A stretch of 64,000 nt of DNA from Bugula neritina. Its lineage: Eukaryota > Bryozoa > Gymnolaemata > Cheilostomatida > Bugulidae. Below are positions 1 to 12,400 of this stretch, one piece after another. The DNA lies in contig OZ037766.1 of the NCBI GenBank assembly GCA_964035545.1, forward strand, positions 14,063,222-14,127,221. The letters run 5' to 3'. Made by a program: the position numbers and the translations under genes. The notes under the pieces were generated by a model, which had not been told where the DNA came from, did no database searches, and was given only the letters and a program-made list of their open reading frames with translations. Positions within the stretch are counted from its first letter, which is position 1, and each line of letters starts with the position of its first letter.

Positions 1-413
1 ACCCCCATTAAATATACTTTTCTTGTTGCATCAATTGGCAAAGGTTAAATTCTTGATTTTTTTATTTTAACTAAAACATTGTTGACAATGAACTCTGACA
101 ATGTTGTTTACCATGATATGATAAACATCATTGTAAGTATTTTTACCTTCAAAAACATTGGTTGGCAATATTTATTAAATTCCATCTGTCAAAGCTTTTG
201 TATGCTAATATGACAGGAAAAGTCAAGATTTGCATAAATGAAAGTAGAGGAAAGTGGTATAAAATATCTAAATATTGAATTGTAAGCTTCAGTTTTAGCT
301 GAATTTTATACCTTGAGAAATACAAAAAAAACATCTATCAACATTTTCTGGACATGACCTTGTGTGATGGCCTACTTACTCCTTATATATATATATATTC
401 TTCTCTGTTTTAG
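1..413. other. upstream intron sequence, no gene seen
   Basis: AT-rich sequence ending in a pyrimidine-rich splice acceptor (ttctctgttttag) at 401-413. It is read as the 3' part of an intron of the supervillin gene whose earlier exons lie outside the window. No open frame with exon-like borders was found. Confidence 0.5.
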
Positions 414-3400
414 TGCTACAGAATCTAGTAATCATATTCCAAGAGGCCTGGGTAAGTCAACCTTATGTATTCATATGCAAAACTACATTAAATTTTAAAA
501 TATTAGAGTTTTATACTTTTTCTTTAATTGAAATTCTGCTCTACCCAGTTTACAATTTTCATACCGTAATACTATAGTTGTCTTAACTGTTCACATCTCG
601 AGAAATTAGCTAGACGTCTAGCATACAAACTTATATTTTTAGCCTAAGGCCCTGACTTGTTCAGCTGAAGTAGTACGCCTTGTAAAACTATCCCAGTAAT
701 TCATATGTAATATGTGTTGGCTACAATCTATCCACTGAGTATAGAATATGTAATGTGCTAATTAGTATAATATTTTGTCAAAACTGTTGGCTATGACAAT
801 ATTATTCAACTATTTCTGAGGTAATCATGGACTGCCCTGCAGCTGTAGCTTTAGTGTAGTTGTTACAAAACAACTTACTATTCAACCCTTTTACTTTCTC
901 TAGAATAGTTTTTCAATGAAGTCATTATGCAGTGGTAACCAGTATTTCTACATTTCTTTGGTTGAAAAAAGCATGTTTCAATCAAATGTAGATTAACTTT
1001 AAAAGAATTATACTAGTTGGAGAATACACTGGTAGTGTCAATGAGGTTGCTGTTCATAGCTTGCTAAGTCAGTCAGGCAATCCTCGTGCTAATATACTTT
1101 GAACCCACAGCATGTGAGGTTAGGTGTAGTAATGGAGAAATTGAGAAAAGCCTGTGTTCTAGATTAGAGATGTAGCAAAAGAAGTTATGTTCTCATGTAA
1201 ATTTCAACACGTGCCTCAAATCAGAATTTGTTAAGAAAATTAAAGAGCTTAGGCTATCTCAATTTCTCCACTACTGTTTTTAACTGGCTTGTGAAGCTGT
1301 AGGCCAGAAGTTACTAACTGTTTGGGTGGCTCAGGATTGCATGTTTCTTGTTATTTAAGCCCATATTTTGGTGCAAATTTGGCATTTCAGAAAGCTTTAA
1401 ATAAAAATGTTATGAAACTATACTGCAATAGCATAATATATGTTTATATAAAGTTACATAAATGCTGTTCCTAATTACATACATTATTTTATCATAATAT
1501 ACAGAGTACCTCAAGGAATTATTATTCAACCTAGTCAACTAGTGTAGCTAAGGTATTACATACAGGAGGGGGCAGTCTTTAAGGAATCTGGGTGTATGTT
1601 CACATGCAGTTACCTAACTCACAGGAATGTTTTGGCTAAGCCAACTGAATTGTAACTTAACACCATTGATATGCCCTATTGGTTTCATTTTTAAAAAGCT
1701 TGTTGTGTTACAATGATATGTTAGTTATCCTTTAAGAAAGTTCAGTATGAAACAGCATTCACTGCTTAATGAAATTCAACTTGGTGCATCAAGCTTGCTA
1801 GTCAACATTAGCTGTAGTAAAACAATTTTCTAGTAGCATCAGGCATAGTTCATTATAAACCCCTATTTGGTATCAACAACTGTTATTCAAGCTACTTCTC
1901 AAGTCACTTCTCAAGTCACATCTTAAGTCACTTCTCAAGTCAAACTCTAGCATTCTAGCTGTCTCATAGTTATGTCTGAATCATAGGCTGTTGCTCTACT
2001 AGTATTTCATTATAGTTGGATGTTGGTTTTGATTAAACCATTAGCATTAGCAGGTGCATTATTTAAAAAACAAACTGCATGACTGCTGTATTTACTTTTC
2101 CATTAACATGACTTTTATTTATTTTGAAAATGCACCACTCTATTTCTTGTAAGATATGCTACATGCCCACAAATTATTATTTCTCAGCAGGTGACAATTA
2201 TTTCTCTAAAGTCGAATTGATAAAAAGCTTCAATATGTGTACTCTTTTTATGCTGCTTTAGCAATTTCTACCCACATGGATTTTTTTCATTTTTAATTAA
2301 TGAAAGTTATTTTCAAAATATTCTAAATGATTAATTATTTCCTTTTGTTGCTGCAATTCGCTAGAATTAAAAGTAATTTTCAAGGTCATTTTCCTTGACA
2401 AACCAACCATGTTCTTACAATGTTGTAGAGAGTGAGTCATCTCTGATGACCTCAGCCAGGTCTTCTCTTAGAGCTCGCCGAGATCGTTTAGCTCGAAGAG
2501 AGGCTTTACAGAACAAGGATGCTCAGCCTAGGTGTGTACTACTACTCTTTCTACTTGTTGCTACTGGCAAATTGTATAAACGCATGCAAAAACATATATC
2601 CAATTTCACTTGTCAAGTTTTTCCATTTTTTTTTCAATGGTTTTCATCAATCTGAATTTTCACACAAGCATAGTGTTGCACAATATCGTGCGAGTTTTTA
2701 ATATAAGTTGAATTGTACGTAGTCCCACAGCCACCACCCTTACCGAAGAGACCACTGCTAGGACTTACGCACCTCAGATTTCTCAGGGGACATCAGGTAG
2801 ACGTAGGAGTCGTCTCATCAATGAGTACAGTCAGCCTGTAATAGAAACTAATGATGATGAGACAGCACTCTCCCTGATTGCTTCCTCTAATATTCTCTCT
2901 ATGGATGATTCATCAGTTCGAGCTAACAGAGGGCTTACAGGTTAGTTATTGTCATGTCAACTTTAACAAAGCTATGGGGTAACTATGGTTTTATAAAGTA
3001 CATATTGTATAGCAAGGTTCCCTCTAGTGTATATCAAATGCAGAATGCAAATTTAGCACATAGAAAATTAGCAGTGTTTCCTGTGTGTTGTCTTTTTCTG
3101 GAATATTCTTCCAGTGGAGAACTAATATTTTCATATATAGTAGGAAGTTTGTGGGTTATCTCTGTATGAAAGTTAGGCTGTTGTGTATAGACAATCAGAG
3201 TTCACCTTTTATCGTTGAAGTTTTTAAAAAAAATTCTATAAATATGTTCAACAAAACCTTGTTACTTGCTTATTGCATTTAAAATGGTGCTACTGATATT
3301 TATTTTTTCTGTTTGTGTTGGTTATGTTAGGAACACCATTTGAAACCTATTATGAAATTAGAGTCAATTTTTTGTTTTTTTTTCAACACAACACTTTGTT

Positions 3401-6400
3401 ACATGAAGATATTTTTTAAGCTGGTAAGTATTTTTAGCCGGTGGTGACTCAGTCACGGTTTCACCCCGAGACAATCAGCGGTCAACACTGAATGCGGCGC
3501 CCTCTGTTGATAGTGTAGCAAGTGATGTGTCTGCAGGTATACATTACAGGATTGGTTGTGTAACCCAGCATACTTAACACAACACAGTGTAACACAATAC
3601 TGCACAGCGAAATGTAGCACAATCTTCTCATGTAGCTCACTTCTATATGAATTTCTAGAGCACTCTAGACTCTACATAGCTATGAGTTGCTAAGTTTGCA
3701 GTGAAGCATGCAGCTTCAAGCTGTATGTATGTTGATGCCATGCCATGCTACTGACCATAATAACCCAGCAAGCTTCACACCACAGTTGCTTTTGCTTTTG
3801 CAGTGCTTGTGTTTTATTTTAATGACGGTATAATATAACAGAACCAGATAAATATGATACATTACATGCAATGTATACAGGTCTGTATTTTTGCAATATG
3901 AGTTCATGAAAAAGTTTGAGCTACTTTAAAAGCTGAACAATTAATTAGTCCATCACTAACTGCAGGTGAGCAAGGCTCTATGAATAGCATGAGGAGATCA
4001 CTCCCAGCTAGTATGAGGTCTAGAAGAACTCGTAAGGACCTTCTAGTTGACGACATGAGGACACGAACACCGAGTAGAGAGCTCATTGCAGGTCACATCA
4101 ACGGGTTAGCAGATTCCACATCCTCTGCATCAAAGGCAAATTGTAACACTAATGGGACAACTCCAGAAAACAACAACAACATGAGGTATGGCTGGGTGGC
4201 AATTAGTGCTTGAACTTGCTATCTGCTCAACATTTCAATGTTGTTTTATTCTAAATGTGTACATACAAAAATAAGACATTTCTCATGATATCTCCAGGGA
4301 TTTTATTGGTAGTCAGGTGAAAAGGTTCTTGTTTTCCAGTGCTAGAGTAAATGGATGATAATAAATTTCACACCTCTTTTACACCATCAAATGTGTTTTT
4401 GGTTGTAATAATTTAATACCTGATCAAGCAAATTTTTTAAAATTGATCTTGCTCTGTGAATAGTAGCTGTGACTTATAGAGTATTATGTTTATGCTGGCA
4501 GAAAATATTGTATTGTTGATGTAGAATAAGTAAACTACTACGTACTGGCAGTTATTTGCTTGAAAGTCAGCTTGTCCAATAAATTACAATTTTCTCTAAT
4601 GTTGATTAGTCTACGGCCAATCTTGCAGCCTGACCATGTAATTCAAAAGAACATGCATCTAAAAACGTCTTGCCAATGAAAACAATTATACAGCTGACTG
4701 TCACAGTTTTTAAATACCCAGTATTAGGTTAGTGTTATATGCTGTCTTTTGGTTAAAATTTAGTGCCAACCAACATCATGTGATGTTGAATGTTTGAAAA
4801 AATTCAAGCAAGAGAATTGTCTCCTTTTTCAAAGCAGGTTCTAGATATCTGTTGTGCTCAATAATTTAATAAGGGTCGGTTGTAAAAGTATAATCTAATA
4901 GTTGGATATTTTCATAAAAACAAATAAGTCATCAAACTTGAAAAAGCCTGAAAGTACATAAACTAATATACACGTTATATAAATTGTCCATCAGTTGGTT
5001 GAAGTTCATGTTGCTACTTAATATTTCAAAGGGCCTATGCTTTTCTACATGACTAAAATAGATCTGGTAGTATATTAAAACATGGTTTAGTTTGCAGTTC
5101 TGTTCCGATGACCAACACTTAAAGCTTTTCAGTTTGACTAATAACAAATTATTTAATTAGCAGTGCAATTTACCCTGAACTGTCATGAGTGACTGTAAGC
5201 AGACCAGAGTCATTATATTATTATGTTACTCGTTTGTTTCACACCTTTCTCTATGGGTTCAGTAGTCAGTGCTTTGTTTTTCACCAACTTTACTATGCAG
5301 TGTGTCAATTTCTTGCATTCATTGATGGCGGACTGATTTAATAGCTTTTTGATACCTTTGTTTAAAGTTAACAATGCATTATGGGTATGATTAGTAGCAG
5401 TCCAAGCAGCAGTAAGTACTCATTGTTGTTTCTTTGAGGTTGTATCCTTGCTGTCTTCTACAGGCACTCTGTTTAGTTTTTTGTATGCCAGTTTCGTACT
5501 TCTTTGTATTGTATTTTTATTTCGTGTAAATTATTAGAAATGTTGAGTATCGTCAATTTATAATTGTAATGTTTGTTGTATTTTTTGTTAGCTGTACTGA
5601 GTGCGAGTTGTATTAAAATACCTACAGTGTAATGTAGTGAAGTAACATCATTACTTCAAGTTATATCACTATGTTAAATAATGACTGTGTGGAGTAGTAA
5701 TTGTGTGAGGTGGTTGCAATGTGCTTACATAGTGAAGTGGTCATAGTATGTCTACTGCGTGGTAACATGGTGATAGTATGCTTACTGTTACTGTGTGAGA
5801 ATGGACTCGTATATGTTTGTTTGTGTGCACGCAAATGTATATATGTGTATATTGTGACTCCACTATATGCTTTTCTAGATTCATTTATTGGTGTTTTTGC
5901 TACACATTCATATAATTGACTTGGTTGCAAGTTACTATCAGATAATAGGAATGTAACACCTTGGTTGTTATTGTGTTCAGGTAACTATCTTATTCTGTTT
6001 CAAAGAGAAAAATGTAGTCATTGTGTAGATGTATGTAGATGGAATCACTTTACTGAATGTAGATGAAGATGAACTACTAACAAAGCTGCTGGCAAATGCT
6101 GTGAACATCACCTTCCTTTATACTTACAGCCAAGTCAACACAAACAGGCGAAAAAGTCTGTTAGATGAGACAAGCAACTCTAAAGCCGTTCCATCAGATG
6201 TTCTGGACGGGAAGTCGTCTTCTTTGGCAAAGACTCCAGTAGAACGAACTGCTTCTGGCTCAACTACCATGTCTGCCAATGCTGTCGTTGGTGAGACCAG
6301 AGAGGAAAGAATCGCCAGGTAAGTTTTATTTTAATTAAAAATCTAATTCTATAATATAATCTAACATTATGTAGTCACAGATGTAATGACAGTCAACATG

Positions 6401-9400
6401 AAGCACTAGTGAAGTTGTCTTCTTTTTCAATACTAAAGCATTATGTTACAACAAAAATAAGGTTCAGCATAATGAATTAATTTAACAGTTGTGGTTGCTA
6501 CTAATGTGTTTTGAGCAGCTATATAACATAGTAACATAGCAATAAATAGCAATTCTAATTTTTTTCAAAAAATCAAGTTTTATTGTTTTTTATGAATTGC
6601 ATAACACTCTTTAAAAATACATATATATCTACCGTATACACTTGTGCTATGCAAATCTCTTTTGTTAACTTTGCTCCTATCAGGTTGAAAACAATGTTTT
6701 AAAACATATATTGGGTTTAAGCTTTATAATTGTTTATTTCGAATAAAATTACTAGAAGCATGTAACTTCACAGTAGGTATAGCATTTATGTAATGTAACG
6801 GAAATGTCTGGCCAAGTTAGCATAATTTTCTATGAGTTATGCAAAAGGCCAATAGTAGATTTAGTATTGGTATATCTGTTTTAGATATAAAGAAATGAGA
6901 AAAGCTGCCTTAGCTGCTAGGAATGCAGAAGAGAATGGTAGTGGTGGAGGCAGCGGGTATATAACAAGACATTTACGCAATCGAGAGCACAGTGGTCATA
7001 GTCATGACAGGTATGTTGCTGGCAAGTAAAACATATACGCTTGATTCATGTCGTCTTCTGCTGTTATATAATCTATAGGCTAGAGCGTTCCTATGCATTT
7101 GCTCTATCTTTGCAAATGCCTATATGATTTATATATTGAAATATTCTAATTTAAAACTTGTCTTGCTTCACTCTGCCAGAAACAGAGAAGATGATACAGG
7201 AAGTGGTTACGTTCCTCGATGGAGAAGATACAACAGAGATGATAATGATATAGCCAGTAGCTCTAACACTTCTAGTATGACAGATTTACATGTGACTAGA
7301 AAAGATTCTTCTGCCAGTAGCGACAGCGTTGACGCTGGACATTGTAAACTTACATACGAGAACCTTAAACTTCATGATAAACTGAGTAGCTCATCACCAC
7401 CCTATTCAAGTCTAAGTAGGCTGGAAGAGGGCCCTGCGATAGCACCCGTACCACTAGAGAGTATTGGGATTGAACCTCAGGCTTCATCTGAACGTAAACA
7501 TTCAGCGTCCAACAGGTTTGTATACAAGTTATCTTGGTGGTTTAGTAGATGCTGCGGTCATTTTCATCCCATCTGTGAATCTGTTGTTTCCTATTTGAGT
7601 CACAACCTCTCTAAGTGGTGTTTTGGAATTAATAAAGGCATTTCTTTTTTCTTATCTAGAGAAGTTTGGGCAAGTAACTGCAGTTGATTATTTATACTTT
7701 TTTTCTCTACTGTTATGTTGTGGTGTTTATTATTTACTACTCTGAATTTAAGAAGAGAGGGCATCATAATTGCCATTAGCTGTTATCATATACAGTGCTC
7801 CCTCCGTACCTCACAGATTCTTTTATCATGAAGTTCTATGGGTCACAAGAAAGGGTTTGAACCCCCATTTTGAGGCTTATGTATACAAGTATAGGGACAA
7901 AATGGTTGAATTTAAAGAAATCACGAGTTAAATCTGGTATTCTACTGTGTCAAGAATTGAGGTTTCAGGACTTGTAGCTTAGTGAGATACAGAGGGACCA
8001 TTGTAATGTCCTTTAGGCTGCTCAATACATACTTGTTGAGATAACTGCTGTTGGTAAAAACTTACAATAATTAGGAGTTAGCTTCCCTCTGTCATGTTCA
8101 GACAACTCATTATTTTGCTAAAGCAATGTGACAAAATGCTCAGGCGATCATATGCTGAAAAACCAGTGTTAGTAATGATATAAAAATAATTTTAGTAAAA
8201 ACATACTTTAACTAAAGTGAGAACTGACAGGGTACTTAGGCTAAACCTGTTGGGAACCATTGGTTTAACAAGTTCTTAGATTTAAGTTTGTTGGAAAGTT
8301 GTTGGAGTTTGCTCATATATCCTAAGGGTCATAAATTTCAATGTAAATAATAAATAACAAATCATAATACAATACCATATTCTCTGAGTTAGTGCTGAGA
8401 AACATACTAGTGGGAGTTATATTACTTTCATTTCAAATTTGACGTGTTGTCTTTGGAATTGGAGTGAGTTTGTAATCAACACTGTCTTAGTTGTCAACTA
8501 GTTGATTAAACATTGTAGAAATAGAAATTTAGGAGTAAACAAATAAAATCCATTTAATAATTGCAATAGTAATTTAGGCTACTAGTATACATGAGCTACT
8601 AGTATACATGCATTCACCTTTTGATGTAATATGCTATGTTGCAGTATAGCATTTTTACATACTAATTGTATTATTCTATGCCAAGCTTGTAGTATTTTTG
8701 ACATGCAGTAACAACTCAGAGTGAAATTTTTAATTAGGATCTTCAAAACCTGTAGCCCAGCCCATCACTGCAACCCTATCAACTTTAGAAATTTCAATGC
8801 TATAGTCATACCATGTTTTTGATTATCAATATTTTAGATATATCTGCTCAATATGAAAGTTATCTATGCTATTTATCAATCATTTAAGCTGAGTTTAACA
8901 AGCCTAGCAGTTCTACACACTTTGCAATGTCTCATTTACTAGAGGAGGATTAGTTTTCAATATTAGGCTAGGAAATTCACTAATAGATGAGATAGTTCCT
9001 ATCAATGTGATTGGTTCACTGTTTACTGATAACACTAAGTTGACTGTTTAACATTGAGTAACAGACAGACGCTAGCCGTGAGACAGGTAGGTTATAGACT
9101 GTAGAGTAAAGCTAAGTGGATCTCTTTGCATAAATATGCAAGAGATTTAGTCACCTGAATGACTCATACGTCTGTTATTAGTCACTGAGTTTGACTACCA
9201 TTATAGTTTGGTAACTTTGTGTAATGACACTGTAGGAAACACTCTACCACTGACTATACTCCTGTCAATTCACCTGCACTTGGCGATACAGAAATACTGA
9301 GGACTATCAAAAGAAATTCAGCATACAAATCTTTCAGCTTTGACAGGAAAGTTGAATCTTCTACTGAAGCTGATCTTGATTCTACTACTGGCCATCATAA

Positions 9401-9421
9401 CTTACAGCCGAGTGGAGCCGA
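414..9421 (+). CDS. SVIL: supervillin exons 1-9: disordered N-terminal region
   Basis: Exons 414-451, 2429-2531, 2723-2940, 3438-3536, 3966-4185, 6130-6318, 6885-7010, 7180-7515 and 9236-9421 encode residues 1-504. The region is Ser/Arg-rich and low in hydrophobics, so probably disordered. The junction of exons 6 and 7 yields [19 protein letters not shown], a basic helix matching the ERIARYKAERRRQLAEK stretch of human supervillin as I recall it; this anchors the block to the family. Exon 8 adds a [13 protein letters not shown] segment and many Ser pairs. Exon 1 is short (38 nt), but its phase fits exon 2 exactly, G|AG giving Glu. The acceptor of exon 3 is weak (cgtag) and was chosen because it alone keeps the frame; a better-looking AG 8 nt later does not. 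Confidence 0.8.
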
Positions 9422-12400
9422 GTAAGTTGAAATACTTTACTAAGCTAGCTTAGTCTGTTTGCCCAGGACTACTATAAGTAGTCCTGTACTATCTTACCTT
9501 TCTAGTGTTTTTTTTTACAGAAAGCCATAAACTGGAGGATCAAAATTCAGTTTGCTTTTTTTATCCTAGGTTACTCTTTACTCTAAAGGTAGGTTATGAA
9601 GTGTACTGTAAGGGTCTATTCAAAAGTTACAGTCTGTATATCACCTTTTGTATAACTTACTTCCTGTTGGTTCAATAAGTGCTAGTGGCAGTATGCGTTG
9701 TACTTTTGCTGTGACTAATTCACCAACCAAATCTTATTGTTACCTACAGAAGTTATTCAAGCAAAAAGTTTGTAATAATGAGCATCAGGCCATTAGATAA
9801 TTAGTGTAGTAGCTTAGTTTGACAAGGATAGTGGTTTGAGTTGTGCACCATTGGGATCTGATAGTAGAATTCTACCATACACATCATCCTCACCAGTTAA
9901 ATACTATAGGTAACCATTTTTGATAGCTGTAGTCATCATCAGCAGGCATAGTTTTGTTAGTTATATTTGAATGATTTTAAATTTTATTACTTTTCATACT
10001 TCATACTTAGCTTATATGCTTGACATGCCGTATCTTAAATCCTAGATTAGCTTTGAGGTGTAACCTTTTAAATTTTTCAAAAGGAATTAATATATTCACT
10101 TAATTAATATCAACTTCATTAAGAACTTCTTTGAGATTTGACAATTGAATCTTTATTAAAAAAGCTATGCATCAATCAACATTAAACTTTTCATATGCTA
10201 GTGATACTTATGACTGCTTTATACCATGTTTGCTTGCCAATTTTATATTTTACAATTTTTGTCAACACCTTTGGAGATTACCAGAACATATGGTTGATTT
10301 CTTGACAGTTCCCATCTAGTTTGGTGACAACACTACAGCCTAACCTGTAGAGTGTAGGCTATGGGAAGTTGACACGATGGCAACTATTGATGTACTTTGT
10401 CAACCCTTGTTAAAATAACACTACAATCACCTTACTACATCCTGCAACATGTTCTCTTGCTTCCTATTTCACCACTTTTCAGTTTTAACACCAAATATAA
10501 TGAGACTGAGTTGACTTGAAGCCAAGTACTATATAAACCTGTTGATTATGATTTATAACATCTCAAAGTTCTCTTTGAGTGAGAAACCAGCTTTATTCTC
10601 ATGCTGTCTGGCAGAACAGTTCTTGTTAACTATTCTTTCTGGTGGGACTCAGCTCTGTTAGGGGTTAGAGTTAAGCAGCTGCTCATCTCTATAAAGAATT
10701 TTTCCATAGCTTACTTGTCTGTAAATCAACAACTTCAAACTTTCCCTCTCTTATGGTTATAATGTGGACTTAGGCTGACAAAGTCGAACATTTTTTGAAT
10801 TAAAGTTACAAATTTTGCACAAAAACTCTATCTCAGGTTGAAGTAATGTAGGGAATGTTTTGAAATTGGAGATTTCGCTATCAAACAGCTTGAGTTACTT
10901 ATATGATTATATGGTTTTATGGGAGCACTCTAGCATTGAAATAACAATTTATTTATGGTTGTTTTGATAGTAGTTCAGTGATAAAAACTATTATAACATG
11001 GTTCGAATTCACAGTCACAGTTGTTGAAGGTATATAGCTGAATGTAAAGCATTAGCCTGTAAAGTTGAGTGCAGTTGCGTAGTTGGGCTAGTCATAAGTG
11101 TCTTGTGACAATAATATAGTTTCTTCTCATTTCTTGCAGTTCAATACTCTTCGCTTCACTTGTAAACTAGACTAGTAATAACCATTATTAATTTATGCAT
11201 CAGTTTAGAACTATACAGTCATTGAACCATAAATTTGTATAATTCGTGTAGAGAGATGCATACAATCAGGTATAGGCTTAACACTAATTTACCAGTATAT
11301 TCTATCACTCACTGATTCACCACTCACTAATGTGTCTATGTAACTTTCAGGTGATTATAAATTATTGTAGAAATATAGCCGATGGTCCTCGAACACCTTC
11401 CACAGTGAGGGACGGTGGCATCCACAAGAGTAGCGTCCCATCAAATAAAAGTAGGTCTGATAAATACTGTTGATGTAATCGTGGGTGGGGGAGTATTTCT
11501 CTTCATCCTTTTTCTTATCTCTACCAAACCTTTGTGCCTGTCCTCTAACATGATATACCTGAAATATAGCAATAGAACCAAAGCTTCATCAGTATTTGTA
11601 CTAAAGATATAGCTGTTTACAAGTCACATATTAAAAGATACACTTGTTTTTTATAAGTGTTTGAAAACTGTATTTTACCTTTTATTGTGCATTCTTGTTG
11701 TAATGGCAAAATACTTACCAACTCCTTCTGGGATCATTCGTGGTGGTCGTGCTTAGGCTGTATTAGTTCTCTGCTCAACACTATTGCTCTCACAGTTACT
11801 AACAAATCTTACCATTGCCATAGTCTATTTGGTGGGAAATATGTTATGATTCTAAAAAATTAAATTTTATAAACCAAGTGTTCAGATCAATGGCCAGTGT
11901 TGGCTGCAAACAGCTTCATTGGTTTTATTGTCTCATTGTAGGCTAGTCTTTGAATGTTATTAGTGGAGGGCTAATGGCCTAACTAGTAGATTGAGATCAA
12001 GTGGTATTGAACTATATTATAACAATTCATTACTGATTTAAAGCATTTAGCTATATCTATTGAGTTTATTCTTCATAACAAATGTGTATATATTTAAAAA
12101 TTATTGTAAAGTGGGTGTTGTTTGGGTTATTTTCAGTCACAGGAAAGTTCTCTAGGTTGCCTAAAATTTTTGTCTTGACTTATTATTACATTTTTCTTTA
12201 TATTACGGTACAAGCATCTCATTACTATTATAATATAGTATTTATGAAAGTTATTAGGGCTTCATTTCTACATTCCTTATTCATGGCCTCGGTTATACAT
12301 AAGATGATGACATCACCCTTTGTCTTAATTAGTAGCTAAACATTGTTGGTTACACATTGCTCTTAGTTAAAACTCGTGATTTATGACATTATTACTATGA

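Larger units (their letters stand above)
452..2428. other. supervillin intron 1
   Basis: A 2 kb AT-rich intron. It contains the first copy of a small inverted-repeat element (1114-1276) and a 12-bp tandem repeat (about 1890-1941). No exon-like open frame with matching phase was found. Confidence 0.6.
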
